Part shown: one piece after another, positions 17,493 through 26,056 of the stretch
Layout of the letters: each line of letters begins with the position of its first letter
Position numbering within the stretch: position 1 is the first letter of the stretch
DNA from: Methylocystis sp. H62
GTDB lineage: Bacteria > Pseudomonadota > Alphaproteobacteria > Rhizobiales > Beijerinckiaceae
Direction: 5' to 3'
DNA: 64,000 nucleotides
Assembly: GCF_015709515.1 (NCBI RefSeq)
Contig: NZ_JADNQZ010000058.1
Location: 186,001-250,000, forward strand
Program-made: the position numbers and the translations under genes
The notes under the pieces: generated by a model
Database searches by the model: none
What the model was told of the DNA's origin: nothing
The model's input: the letters and a program-made list of their open reading frames with translations, nothing else

Positions 17493-18132
17493 TCTCGACT
17501 TTCGTATCGACGACGTCAAAGTCGAGAAATATTCGGCGGCGCCGCTGCTGCTGTTTGCGTTGCATGTCGTAAACAAGACGCCTGACCTGCCCATTCTCAA
17601 CGTGATGTTGAATTGCCAGATTCGCATCGAGCCTGCGCGGCGGCGCTATGAGGGCGATGAGCACGATCGGCTTTCCGATCTTTTTGGTCACCCGTCGCGC
17701 TGGGGCGAGACGATGCGGAGTTTCCTTTGGACGCACGCGAGCGTTTCCGTTCCCGCCGTCGACGCTGAGCGCACAGTCGATCTGCCGGCGCCTTGCAGCT
17801 ATGACTTCAACATTGCAGCGACCAAATATTTTCATGGTTTGGAGCAGGGCGACGTTCCGCTCAACTTTCTGTTCAGCGGCTCTATTTTCTACCGCGACAG
17901 CGAAGGCAGGTTGCAGATCGAGCAAGTCGCCTGGAGCAAGGAATGCGCGTATCGCCTGCCCTTAAGCGTCTGGCGCGCGATGATGGAGCATTACTATCCG
18001 CAGAGCATGTGGCTCTGCCTGCATCGCGACGCTTTTGAGGAGCTGGACCGTTACCGGCGCCGGCAAGGACTTCCAACATTTGAGCGCGCCTTGCAGGCGC
18101 TACTCGAAGCGAGCGCGGCGGAGGCGACATGA
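17485..18132 (+). CDS. DUF6084-like hydrogenase-linked protein
   Basis: This 215-residue soluble protein begins VDLDFRIDDVKVEKYSAAPLLLFALHV, a beta-rich N-terminal domain, and has AACPYDFNIAATKYFHGL-like sequence (here PCSYDFNIAATKYF) around residues 105-125 and a PLSVWRAMMEHYYP segment near 155. These are the conserved blocks I associate with DUF6084, a family seen almost only beside high-affinity hydrogenases. No cofactor motif is visible. It overlaps its neighbours by 8 and 4 bases, so it is made in step with them. Its role is unknown. Confidence 0.68.
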   Translation: MVDLDFRIDDVKVEKYSAAPLLLFALHVVNKTPDLPILNVMLNCQIRIEPARRRYEGDEHDRLSDLFGHPSRWGETMRSFLWTHASVSVPAVDAERTVDLPAPCSYDFNIAATKYFHGLEQGDVPLNFLFSGSIFYRDSEGRLQIEQVAWSKECAYRLPLSVWRAMMEHYYPQSMWLCLHRDAFEELDRYRRRQGLPTFERALQALLEASAAEAT

Positions 18133-19487
18133 AACTCGACTCCATCAGAGCGATCGCCAACGCCGTTCTTTACGAGGGCTACATCCTTTATCCCTATCGG
18201 CCATCGTCAATAAAAAATCGTCAGCGCTGGACGTTCGGCGGGGTCTTTCCGAAGGCGTTCGATCAGCAAGGCGACGCCTCGCGCATGGGGACGCAGGTGC
18301 TCTTGCGGGGCGGAGAGCAGGCGGCGTTCAACGTCCATTTTCGTTTCCTGCAGGTCATGACGCGCGAAGTCGGACAGCTGACGACGCCGACGCGAGAGCT
18401 TCCGGTAGAGGGCGAGCCGGCGCTGACGCGCGTTTCGAGCTTCAATGTCGACGGTCAAGAGTTGCTGGCCTGGGAGGAGGCGATCGAACGGGAGATCGCC
18501 ATAGGGCCGCTACGGCCCGCCGATATTCGAGGCGCCGCCAGCGTGACGCCATTCTGCATTAAAGGCGCGCGCGAATTCGAGCCAGTCCGAGATCGGAGCG
18601 GTCGCATCGTCGCCGCTCTCATTCGCACGTCGTACAAAATCCAGGGCGTCGTCGAAGCGAAGGCGGAGAAGCTCGCGCCTGATTTGTGGAAGCTGACGAT
18701 CGGAATCGAGAACGTCACGCCGCTTTCGGGCGCGGTTCGTGAGGAACGCGCAGCCGCCCAACTTCGCGCTTTCGCCTCGACGCATGCGATCCTCACCGTT
18801 GAAGATGGCGCATTCATTTCGTTGCTAGATCCTCCCGACGATCTGCGTGAGGCTGCCGGGGAGTGCCGGAATGTCGGCGCCTTTCCGGTGCTGGTGGGGG
18901 GAGAAGACAACAGCGCTATGCTCGCGTCGCCGATCATCCTCTATGATCATCCGGCGATCGCGCCCGAAAGTCCCGGCGACCTCTTCGACGGCACTGAGAT
19001 CGACGAAATCCTGACGCTTCGTATCCTCGCGATGACCGACGCCGAGAAACGCGAGATGGCGTCCGTCGACGCCCGTGCGCGCGCGCTTCTGGAACGCACG
19101 CATGCTCTGACCGCCGAGGACATGGCGCGGCTGCATGGCGTCATGCGCAATCACCCCTCTCAGGCCAGCCAAATTGAACCGCCGCCGATGGGCGGGGACC
19201 ATGAGAAGCCTCGCCTCGTCTCGCTGCTCGAGAGCGGACGCAGTCTATGCGTCGGCGCCCGCGTGCGACTGCGCCCCAAATCGGGCGGCGACATCATGGA
19301 TATCGCGCTCAAAGACAAGATCGCCGTCGTCGAGGCGATTGAGCGCGATTTCGAGGACCGGATCCATGTCGCGGTGACGTTGATTGACGATCCGGGCCGG
19401 GATCTCGGCGCGGCGGGCTTTCCCGGACATCGGTTCTTTTTCAGTCAGGAGGAAATCGAGCCGATCGTTGCGGGAGAGGGGCCATGA
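18129..19487 (+). CDS. conserved group 1h hydrogenase-linked protein, function unknown
   Basis: The 452-residue cytosolic protein starts with ANAVLYEGYILYPYRPSSIKN and continues FGGVFPK and MGTQVLLRGG. Three low-sequence-complexity alpha/beta regions follow, with an ERTHALTAEDMARLHGVMR helix near residue 330 and a small beta domain at the end (ARVRLRPKSGGDIMDIALKDKIAVVEAIERD). Cysteines are few and form no cluster motif. I recall long proteins with this beginning at the same position in actinobacterial high-affinity hydrogenase operons, but not a domain name. Four-base ATGA-type overlaps on both sides tie it to the maturation genes. A chaperone or assembly role is a guess. Confidence 0.65.
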   Translation: MKLDSIRAIANAVLYEGYILYPYRPSSIKNRQRWTFGGVFPKAFDQQGDASRMGTQVLLRGGEQAAFNVHFRFLQVMTREVGQLTTPTRELPVEGEPALTRVSSFNVDGQELLAWEEAIEREIAIGPLRPADIRGAASVTPFCIKGAREFEPVRDRSGRIVAALIRTSYKIQGVVEAKAEKLAPDLWKLTIGIENVTPLSGAVREERAAAQLRAFASTHAILTVEDGAFISLLDPPDDLREAAGECRNVGAFPVLVGGEDNSAMLASPIILYDHPAIAPESPGDLFDGTEIDEILTLRILAMTDAEKREMASVDARARALLERTHALTAEDMARLHGVMRNHPSQASQIEPPPMGGDHEKPRLVSLLESGRSLCVGARVRLRPKSGGDIMDIALKDKIAVVEAIERDFEDRIHVAVTLIDDPGRDLGAAGFPGHRFFFSQEEIEPIVAGEGP

Positions 19488-19972
19488 CCTCGATCCTTGT
19501 CGCCTGCGTCGGCAACATCTTTAGCGGCGATGACGCTTTCGGAGTCGAGGTGGCGCGCCGGCTCGCACGGGTCGCGCTCCCGGACGGGGTAAGAGTCATC
19601 GATTTCGGCATTCGCGGAATCGATCTCACTTATGCGCTGATGGATGGCTACGACGCCGTGATTCTCGTCGATGCGGCGCAGCGGGGGGAAGCGCCGGGCG
19701 TCGTCTCGGTCGTGGAGCCGGATCCGGTTGAGATAGAGAATCCGGCACGGGAGGATCTGTCTCTGTCGCCGCATGAGCTTGATCCCGCGAAAGTTCTTCG
19801 TCTGGCGTCGGCGCTTGGCGGAAATTGCCGCCGCGTCCTGCTGGTCGCCTGCGAGCCGTTGACCTTCGGCGGCGACGAAGGCGTCATGGAGCTGAGCGCG
19901 CCTGTCGCGGCGGCGGTCGGCGTCGCTGCGGAGACCGTCGAAGAGCTGATTGAGGAGATGATGGCGGCGTAA
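19484..19972 (+). CDS. hydrogenase maturation endopeptidase
   Basis: This 162-residue protease of the HyaD/HupD family trims the C-terminal tail of the large subunit after nickel insertion. The nickel-sensing acid residues are in CVGNIFSGDDAFGVEV (GNxxxxDD), followed by IRGIDLTYALMDGYDAVILVDA, where the second aspartate and LVDA strand are typical, and LSPHELDPAKVL carries the conserved histidine. The expected target is the 25-residue tail of HhyL. It overlaps the preceding gene by 4 bases and sits just before the small peptide gene and hypF. Confidence 0.93.
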   Translation: MTSILVACVGNIFSGDDAFGVEVARRLARVALPDGVRVIDFGIRGIDLTYALMDGYDAVILVDAAQRGEAPGVVSVVEPDPVEIENPAREDLSLSPHELDPAKVLRLASALGGNCRRVLLVACEPLTFGGDEGVMELSAPVAAAVGVAAETVEELIEEMMAA

Positions 19973-20021
19973 CATAACGCGATCGCGCTAGCGCCGCGCA
20001 TCCGGTAAATGGAGAAATGTC

Positions 20022-20129
20022 ATGAGCGGATGGGAGATTACAGGTATCGTCCTGGGGCTTATCATCCTCGGACTGCTGATCATGAATGCGAAGGACCTCT
20101 GGCGCTATATCAAGATCAGCAACATGTGA
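20022..20129 (+). CDS. 35-residue single-helix membrane peptide (DUF6893-like)
   Basis: The product begins MSGWEITGIVLGL, has one hydrophobic helix (about residues 7-21) and ends with a basic DLWRYIKISNM tail, giving a probable N-out/C-in inner-membrane peptide. GGAGAA lies 6 bases before the ATG. It is placed between the endopeptidase and hypF, in a different frame from the open stretch upstream of hypF, and would be missed by a length cut-off. Very short proteins of this kind (I recall the label DUF6893) occur beside group 1h hydrogenases. It might anchor the otherwise soluble hydrogenase or its electron acceptor at the membrane; that is a hypothesis. Confidence 0.72.
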   Translation: MSGWEITGIVLGLIILGLLIMNAKDLWRYIKISNM

Positions 20130-20143
20130 GGCCGACAGCGATC

Positions 20144-22543
20144 ATGAGTTTTGCGGCGGTAGAGCCATCGCAGGCGCTTGAATTTCGGGTGCGCGGGCGT
20201 GTGCAGGGGGTCGGCTTTCGCCCGACCGTCTGGCGCATGGCGCGCGAACTAGGGCTTGCCGGCGAGGTTCTCAACGACGGCGAGGGCGTATTGGTGCGCG
20301 TCAGCGGCGACCCGTCGCGCGTCGCTGCCCTGCTTCGACGAATCGAACGAGACCCGCCGCCGCTCGCGCATATCGACAGCATCGAAAGGCTGCGCTACAG
20401 CGGCCAACTGCCACAGGAATTCCGTATCGCCGAAAGCATCGGCGGACCCGCACGCACCCAGGTCGCGCCGGATGCGGCGCTCTGCGGCGCATGCGCGGCG
20501 GAGCTGCGGGATCCAAACGAACGCCGCTATCGCTATCCGTTCACGAATTGCACCCATTGCGGACCGCGCCTCAGCATCGTGACGGCCATTCCCTACGACC
20601 GCGCGACGACCACGATGGCGCCATTCGAGCTGTGTGCGCCCTGTGCGGCGGAATATCGCAATCCGATCGATCGCCGTTTTCACGCTGAAGCGGTGGCCTG
20701 CCCGTCCTGCGGGCCGACTGCGTCGCTCGTTGCATTGGGCCAAGCGGAAGCGCCGCGCGACGGCGGCGCCGATGCGGTCGAAATTGCAGCGCGTCTTATC
20801 GCGCAAGGCGAGATCATCGCGGTCAAGGGACTTGGCGGCTATCATCTCGCATGTGACGCGGCCAATCCCGAGGCCGTCTCGCGCCTGCGGGAATTGAAGC
20901 GTCGTGACGCAAAGCCCTTCGCGCTGATGGCGCGCGATCTTGCCGTTATCCGTCGCTACTGCGCAATCGACGCCGTCGAGGAGCGCGCGCTCAAAAGCGT
21001 TGAGGCGCCGATTGTGCTGCTACGCGCAACAGGTACGGAGCGCCTGCCCGAGGCTGTCGCGCCTGGACTTGCCACGCTCGGCTTTATGCTGCCGACGACG
21101 CCGCTGCATTTGCTGTTGATGGAGCGGTTCGAACATCCGCTCGTGATGACGAGCGGCAATATCTCGGACGAGCCCGCCGTCATCGATGACGCGGAGGCGT
21201 GCCGACAGCTTGCCGAAATCGCCTCCTTCGCATTGATGCATAATCGCGCCATCGCCAATCGTGTTGACGACTCGGTCGTGCGGGTTATGAGCGGGCGGCC
21301 GAGGGTTCTCCGCCGCGCCCGCGGCTACGCGCCCGCGCCGCTGCGGTTGCCGAACGGCTTCGAGAATGCGCCAGACCTGCTCGCGATGGGCGGAGAGTTG
21401 AAGGCGACCTTCTGCCTGGTCAAGGACGGTCAGGCGATCCTGTCGCAGCATCAGGGCGATCTCGAGAATGCGGCGACGTTGGACGATTATAAAAAGAATC
21501 GGGCGCTCTATCAGAGCCTGTTCGATCACGCGCCGTCAGCGATCGTCATCGATCGGCACCCCGAATATCTGTCGTCGAAACTCGGACGCGCGGAGGCCGA
21601 CACACGGGCCTTGCCGCTGATTGACGTTCAACACCATCACGCCCATGTCGCCGCCTGCCTTGCTGAGAACGGCCGACCGCTCCAAGCGCCGCCGGCGCTC
21701 GGGATCGTGCTCGACGGATTGGGCTTTGGCGACGATGGCGCGATATGGGGCGGAGAATTCCTGCTCGCCGACTATCTTGGCTATGAGCGGCTGGCGCGGT
21801 TGAAGCCGGTCGCCATGCCCGGCGGCGCACAGGCGGTGCGCGAACCGTGGCGAAACCTTTATGCGCATCTTAAGGCGGCGGGGGAATTCGATTCGACGCG
21901 CTGTGCGTCCAGCGACTGGGGCGCTTTGGACGGCAAACCGCTTGCGACGATCGACCGGATGATCGCCCAAGGCCTCAATTCGCCATTAGCCTCCTCTTGC
22001 GGACGGCTGTTCGATGCGGTCGCCGCCGCGATCGGCGTCTGCGCCGACCGTCAGGCCTATGAAGGCGAAGCCGGGGCGCGACTGGAGGCGCTCGCGGCCG
22101 CGGCGCCAAACGAGGCGCGCGGCTATGCGCTGAGGATTTCCGCGTCCGCGCTCATCGACATCGATGCGGCGCCGATGTGGCGCGCAATTCTCGAAGACCT
22201 CCGGCAGGGCAATTCGGCGCAAACCATTGCGCGCCGTTTTCACCTCGGTCTGGCGCAGGCGATCACTGAAGTCGCCGTGCGGCTGGCGGCTGCGCGACGC
22301 TTCGAAACGGTGGCGCTGTCGGGCGGCTGCTTCCAGAACCGCCTGCTTTTCGAACGCGTTTACGACGGTTTGTGCGAGGCTGGCTTCACGGTGCTCACAC
22401 ATGCTGACGCGCCCGCCAATGATGGCGGGCTCTCGCTGGGTCAGGCCGCCATCGGCGCCGCACATCTGATGAGAACCGACATGACAAGAGATGGAAAGGA
22501 CGGCGCATGTGCCTCGGCATCCCCGGCTGCATCGTTAGCATAG
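20144..22543 (+). CDS. hypF: carbamoyltransferase HypF
   Basis: HypF makes the cyanide ligands of the NiFe site by transferring a carbamoyl group from carbamoyl phosphate to HypE. Domains in order: acylphosphatase (residues about 8-95, GRVQGVGFRPTVW), two zinc knuckles of the form C-x2-C-x18-C-x2-C (starting CGAC and CAPC), a YrdC-like domain (around VKGLGGYHLACDA) and a Kae1-like C-terminal domain with the HHHAH metal site. ATG 20144 gives 799 residues, a normal length; the frame is open back to 20009 but that part overlaps the 35-residue peptide gene. It overlaps hypC by 37 bases. Confidence 0.96.
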   Translation: MSFAAVEPSQALEFRVRGRVQGVGFRPTVWRMARELGLAGEVLNDGEGVLVRVSGDPSRVAALLRRIERDPPPLAHIDSIERLRYSGQLPQEFRIAESIGGPARTQVAPDAALCGACAAELRDPNERRYRYPFTNCTHCGPRLSIVTAIPYDRATTTMAPFELCAPCAAEYRNPIDRRFHAEAVACPSCGPTASLVALGQAEAPRDGGADAVEIAARLIAQGEIIAVKGLGGYHLACDAANPEAVSRLRELKRRDAKPFALMARDLAVIRRYCAIDAVEERALKSVEAPIVLLRATGTERLPEAVAPGLATLGFMLPTTPLHLLLMERFEHPLVMTSGNISDEPAVIDDAEACRQLAEIASFALMHNRAIANRVDDSVVRVMSGRPRVLRRARGYAPAPLRLPNGFENAPDLLAMGGELKATFCLVKDGQAILSQHQGDLENAATLDDYKKNRALYQSLFDHAPSAIVIDRHPEYLSSKLGRAEADTRALPLIDVQHHHAHVAACLAENGRPLQAPPALGIVLDGLGFGDDGAIWGGEFLLADYLGYERLARLKPVAMPGGAQAVREPWRNLYAHLKAAGEFDSTRCASSDWGALDGKPLATIDRMIAQGLNSPLASSCGRLFDAVAAAIGVCADRQAYEGEAGARLEALAAAAPNEARGYALRISASALIDIDAAPMWRAILEDLRQGNSAQTIARRFHLGLAQAITEVAVRLAAARRFETVALSGGCFQNRLLFERVYDGLCEAGFTVLTHADAPANDGGLSLGQAAIGAAHLMRTDMTRDGKDGACASASPAASLA

Positions 22544-22803
22544 ACAATGCCGACGATCTCGTCGCGACCGTCGACGTGAGCGGGGTGCGCCGGCAGATCA
22601 ACATCAGCTGCATCGTGGATGAAGCCCATCCTGTGGAGTCCTGCGTCGGCGACTGGGTGCTCGTCCATGTCGGTTTCGCGATGAGCAGGATCAACGCGGC
22701 GGAGGCGGCGGAGACACTCAGATTGCTGCAAGAGCTTGGCGAACTCCAAGCCGAACTTGAGACTATGCAAACGCTCACCGACGCAGTCGCGGCGGAGGAA
22801 TAG
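22507..22803 (+). CDS. hypC: hydrogenase assembly chaperone HypC
   Basis: HypC carries the Fe(CN)2CO unit with HypD and passes it to the large subunit. The essential N-terminal cysteine is present in MCLGIPG, followed by the small beta-barrel (VDVSGVRRQINISCI, GDWVLVHVGFAMSRI). The 98-residue length is normal, with an acidic helical tail. The start codon lies inside hypF, so the two are translationally coupled. Confidence 0.95.
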   Translation: MCLGIPGCIVSIDNADDLVATVDVSGVRRQINISCIVDEAHPVESCVGDWVLVHVGFAMSRINAAEAAETLRLLQELGELQAELETMQTLTDAVAAEE

Positions 22804-22808
22804 GGATC

Positions 22809-23501
22809 GTGACCAGCAAGAGCGCATTGGAGGTGCTTTATCCGTTCCTGCATGGCAAGGAGCAGGATCCCGCCGCCGTCGATGCTGGGTTGCTACACTC
22901 TATTGAAGAGAAAGCGCGCGAGTCGCGCGAGACCAGCGTGAGGTTCTTCGCCGAGCAGGCGCCGGTGCTGCTCGACGCGGCGAAGGCGCTTGCCGCCGTA
23001 TATCGACGCGGCGGCCGGATGTTCACCATGGGCAATGGCGGCTCGAGTTGCGACGCCTCGCATGTGGCGGTCGAGTTCCTCCATCCGATCACCGCCGGGC
23101 GGCCGGCGCTTGCAGCCATAAATCTTACCGCAGACGTTGCGATGACGTCCGCCGTGGGCAATGACGTGGGCTTCGAGCATATTTTCGTGCGCCAGCTGAT
23201 CGCTCATGGTCGGGCGGGAGACGGGCTTGTCGGCCTCTCGACCAGCGGCAATTCGGCGAATCTGATCGCCGCCTTCGCCAAGGCGAAGGAGATGGGACTG
23301 ACGACGATCGGTCTTAGCGGCGGCGACGGGGGCAAGATGGCCTCCGCGCACGTCTGCGATCACTGCCTTGTCGTGCCGACGACGTCTGTCCACCGCATCC
23401 AGGAGTGTCACGTCGCCGCCTATCACATACTGTGGGACCTCGTTCACACGCTGCTCGCCGACGATCGCGGCTCGGCCATAAGCAAGGACGTCGCGGCATG
23501 A
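22809..23501 (+). CDS. SIS-domain protein (GmhA-like) of the hydrogenase cluster
   Basis: The 230-residue product has the sugar-isomerase fold of phosphoheptose isomerases: MGNGGSSCDASHVAVEFLHP near residue 75, then LSTSGNSANLIAAFAKAKEMG (SIS phosphosugar loop) near 138. GmhA-like proteins are a known oddity of group 1h hydrogenase clusters, where a heptose pathway makes no sense. The start is GTG 22809, five bases after hypC, and the stop overlaps hypD by 4 bases. That tight packing between two core hyp genes argues for a job in maturation. Its ligand there is not known. Confidence 0.85.
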   Translation: MTSKSALEVLYPFLHGKEQDPAAVDAGLLHSIEEKARESRETSVRFFAEQAPVLLDAAKALAAVYRRGGRMFTMGNGGSSCDASHVAVEFLHPITAGRPALAAINLTADVAMTSAVGNDVGFEHIFVRQLIAHGRAGDGLVGLSTSGNSANLIAAFAKAKEMGLTTIGLSGGDGGKMASAHVCDHCLVVPTTSVHRIQECHVAAYHILWDLVHTLLADDRGSAISKDVAA

Positions 23502-24643
23502 GATATGTCGACGAATTTCGTGATCGGGCGAAGGCCGATGTTCTGGTCAAAGAGATCGAGCGGCTGCTTGCTCACACGGGGCGCGACCAGGATCGGCCGC
23601 TGCAGATCATGGAAGTCTGCGGCGGGCACACGCATACGATTTTCCGCTACGGCGTTGAAGGCATGCTGCCGAAATCCATCGAACTGGTGCATGGGCCCGG
23701 CTGTCCCGTTTGCGTGCTGCCGATGGGACGCGTCGACGATTGCGTCGCCATCGCCGAGCATCCAGAGGTGATTTTCACCACGTTCGGCGACGCTATGCGC
23801 GTGCCGGGCTCACGCAGGAGCCTGTTGCAGGCGAAGGCTGACGGCTGTGACGTGCGCATGGTCTATTCGCCGATGGACGCGCTGGCGCTCGCGCGCCAGA
23901 ATCGTGATCGCGAGGTCGTCTTCTTCGGCATCGGCTTCGAGACGACCATGCCGTCGACGGCGTTGACGGTGCTGCAGGCGGAACGTGAAGGGATCAAGAA
24001 TTTTTCGATCTTCTGCAATCACATCACCATCGTTCCAACGATCAAAGCGATTCTCGATAGTCCGGACCTGCGCCTCGACGGATTTCTCGGACCTGGCCAT
24101 GTTTCCATGGTGATCGGCGACGCGCCCTATGAATTTATCGCGCGTTACTACAAGAAGCCGATGGTGATCGCAGGGTTCGAGCCTCTCGACATTTTACAGT
24201 CGATCTGGATGTTGCTGAGGCAAATCGACGAGGGACGCTGCGAGATCGAAAATCAATATGCGCGCGTCGCGCCAGCAGGGGGCAACGCCGTTGCGCTGCA
24301 GGCGGTTGCGCAGGTCTATGAACTGCGCGAATTCTTTGAGTGGCGCGGGCTCGGCTCGATCGATCACTCTGGCGTCAAAGTGCGCGACGCCTATGCGGGC
24401 TTTGACGCCGAGCGAAAGTTTGCCGTGCCCAATGCAAGGATCGCCGATCCCAAATCCTGCCAGTGTGGTGAGGTGCTCAAAGGAGTCATCAAGCCTTGGC
24501 AGTGCAAAGTGTTCGGTCGCGCCTGCTCGCCGGAGACGCCGCTCGGCGCGCTGATGGTGTCGTCCGAGGGCGCTTGCGCGGCATACTACCAGTACGGCGG
24601 CATAAAGCGGGGACGCGACGAAACGGAGGCGAGCGTCGCATGA
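23498..24643 (+). CDS. hypD: hydrogenase maturation factor HypD
   Basis: HypD, a [4Fe-4S] protein, is the platform on which Fe(CN)2CO is built together with HypC. Diagnostic segments are MEVCGGHTHTIFRYG, VHGPGCPVCVLPMG, FGIGFETTMP and the cluster-binding region near the end (CQCGEVLKGVIKPWQCKVFGRACSP). ATG 23498 (381 residues) overlaps the SIS gene stop by 4 bases; the frame is open upstream to 23405 as shadow only. It is coupled to hypE by the same kind of overlap. Confidence 0.96.
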   Translation: MRYVDEFRDRAKADVLVKEIERLLAHTGRDQDRPLQIMEVCGGHTHTIFRYGVEGMLPKSIELVHGPGCPVCVLPMGRVDDCVAIAEHPEVIFTTFGDAMRVPGSRRSLLQAKADGCDVRMVYSPMDALALARQNRDREVVFFGIGFETTMPSTALTVLQAEREGIKNFSIFCNHITIVPTIKAILDSPDLRLDGFLGPGHVSMVIGDAPYEFIARYYKKPMVIAGFEPLDILQSIWMLLRQIDEGRCEIENQYARVAPAGGNAVALQAVAQVYELREFFEWRGLGSIDHSGVKVRDAYAGFDAERKFAVPNARIADPKSCQCGEVLKGVIKPWQCKVFGRACSPETPLGALMVSSEGACAAYYQYGGIKRGRDETEASVA

Positions 24644-25707
24644 ACATGGTCTCCTTCCCACCCCGGCGTTCGCGCGGCACGGTGCATGTGCCGACCGTCA
24701 CGCTTGCGCATGGCGGCGGCGGCAAGGCGATGAAGGATTTGATCGACGACGTGTTCGTCGAAGCCTTCGACAACCCACTGCTGGCGCCGCTCGATGATCA
24801 GGCGCGGATTGATCTTCTGGACCTCGCCCAATATGGCGACCGGCTGGCCTTCACGACCGACTCATTCGTCGTCGACCCATTGGTGTTTCCCGGCGGCGAC
24901 ATCGGCAAGCTTGCGGTCTGCGGCACGGTGAACGATCTCGCCGTTGGCGGCGCGCTCCCGCTCTATCTTTCCTGCGCTGTCATCATCGAAGAGGGCGTCT
25001 CGATCGATTTTCTGCGGCAGATCGCAAGGTCCATGGCGGCGACGGCGCAGGAGGCCGGTGTGAAGATCGTCACCGGCGACACCAAGGTCGTGAACAAAGG
25101 CGCCTGCGACCAGATGTTCATCACCACGACCGGCGTTGGCGTCGTCGCCGCAGGCGTCGAGCTTGGCGCGCATCGCGCAAGGCTGGGCGATGCGGTGCTC
25201 GTCAACGGGCTGCTCGGCGATCACGGCGCGGCAATTCTTGGGGCGCGCGGTGATATGGCGTTGCAGTCGCCGATCGAGAGCGACTGCGCCCCGCTGCAGG
25301 GCCTTGTCGCAAGCCTGCTCAATGCGGCGCCGAATACGCGGTTCATGCGCGATCCGACGCGCGGCGGCGTCGCGACCGTTCTCAATGAAATCGCCGAAGC
25401 CGCACAGGTCGCCATCGAAATCGACGAGGCCGTCACGCCGCTGCGCGATGAGGTGCGCGGCTTTTGTGAAATTCTCGGCCTCGATCCGCTCTATCTCGCC
25501 AATGAGGGGAAGATCGTCGCAATTGTCCCGCCCGACGAGGCCGAGCAGGCGCTCGAGGCCATGCGGGCGCATCCGCTGGGCCGACAGGCGGCCGTCATCG
25601 GTAGCGTCGTCGCGGGCGAGTCGGGTCGCGTCACCATGCGCACGATTTTCGGCGGCCGGCGCATCGTCGACATGCTGGTCGGCGAGCAACTACCGCGCAT
25701 CTGCTAA
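24640..25707 (+). CDS. hypE: hydrogenase maturation protein HypE
   Basis: HypE dehydrates the carbamoyl thioester on its C-terminal cysteine to a thiocyanate, using ATP. The AIRS/PurM fold is visible from LAHGGGGKAMKDLI through DPTRGGVATVLNEIAE, and the protein ends PRIC, giving the required terminal cysteine. The start at ATG 24640 overlaps hypD by 4 bases and yields 355 residues; an apparent N-terminal extension back to 24496 is shadow. A Shine-Dalgarno AAAGGAG for hypA follows its stop. Confidence 0.96.
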   Translation: MNMVSFPPRRSRGTVHVPTVTLAHGGGGKAMKDLIDDVFVEAFDNPLLAPLDDQARIDLLDLAQYGDRLAFTTDSFVVDPLVFPGGDIGKLAVCGTVNDLAVGGALPLYLSCAVIIEEGVSIDFLRQIARSMAATAQEAGVKIVTGDTKVVNKGACDQMFITTTGVGVVAAGVELGAHRARLGDAVLVNGLLGDHGAAILGARGDMALQSPIESDCAPLQGLVASLLNAAPNTRFMRDPTRGGVATVLNEIAEAAQVAIEIDEAVTPLRDEVRGFCEILGLDPLYLANEGKIVAIVPPDEAEQALEAMRAHPLGRQAAVIGSVVAGESGRVTMRTIFGGRRIVDMLVGEQLPRIC

Positions 25708-25717
25708 AGGAGCCGAC

Positions 25718-26056
25718 GTGCACGAACTCTCGATCGTTTGCAGCATTGTCGAACTGGCGTCGCAGGCCGCGCAAGGGCGTAGCGTGCGCCGCGTGATAAT
25801 CGAGATCGGCAAATTGTCGGGCGTCGAGCCGGACGCTGTGGCTTTCTGCTTTCCGGAAGTCGCCCTAGGGACGCCGGTTGAAGACGCGACGCTGGACATC
25901 CGCGAAGTCGACGCCGAGGCGCGCTGTGATGTTTGCGGCGCTGAGTTTCCCACGCCCGACATGCTGTCGGCGTGTCCTTGCGGCTCTCGCCAGTTTCAGC
26001 GCCTGCGCGGCGAAGAGCTGAACATCAAAAGCATCGAAGTCGAGGAGGCTGCATAA
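25718..26056 (+). CDS. hypA: nickel-delivery protein HypA
   Basis: HypA hands nickel to the large subunit with HypB. The start is GTG 25718, 6 bases after AAAGGAG, giving the invariant MHELS nickel-binding N-terminus. The zinc site is C-x2-C (RCDVCG) paired with C-x-C (ACPCGS). Length of 112 residues is typical. The frame is open far upstream through hypE, but everything before 25718 is shadow. The stop TAA overlaps the hypB ATG by one base. Confidence 0.94.
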   Translation: MHELSIVCSIVELASQAAQGRSVRRVIIEIGKLSGVEPDAVAFCFPEVALGTPVEDATLDIREVDAEARCDVCGAEFPTPDMLSACPCGSRQFQRLRGEELNIKSIEVEEAA

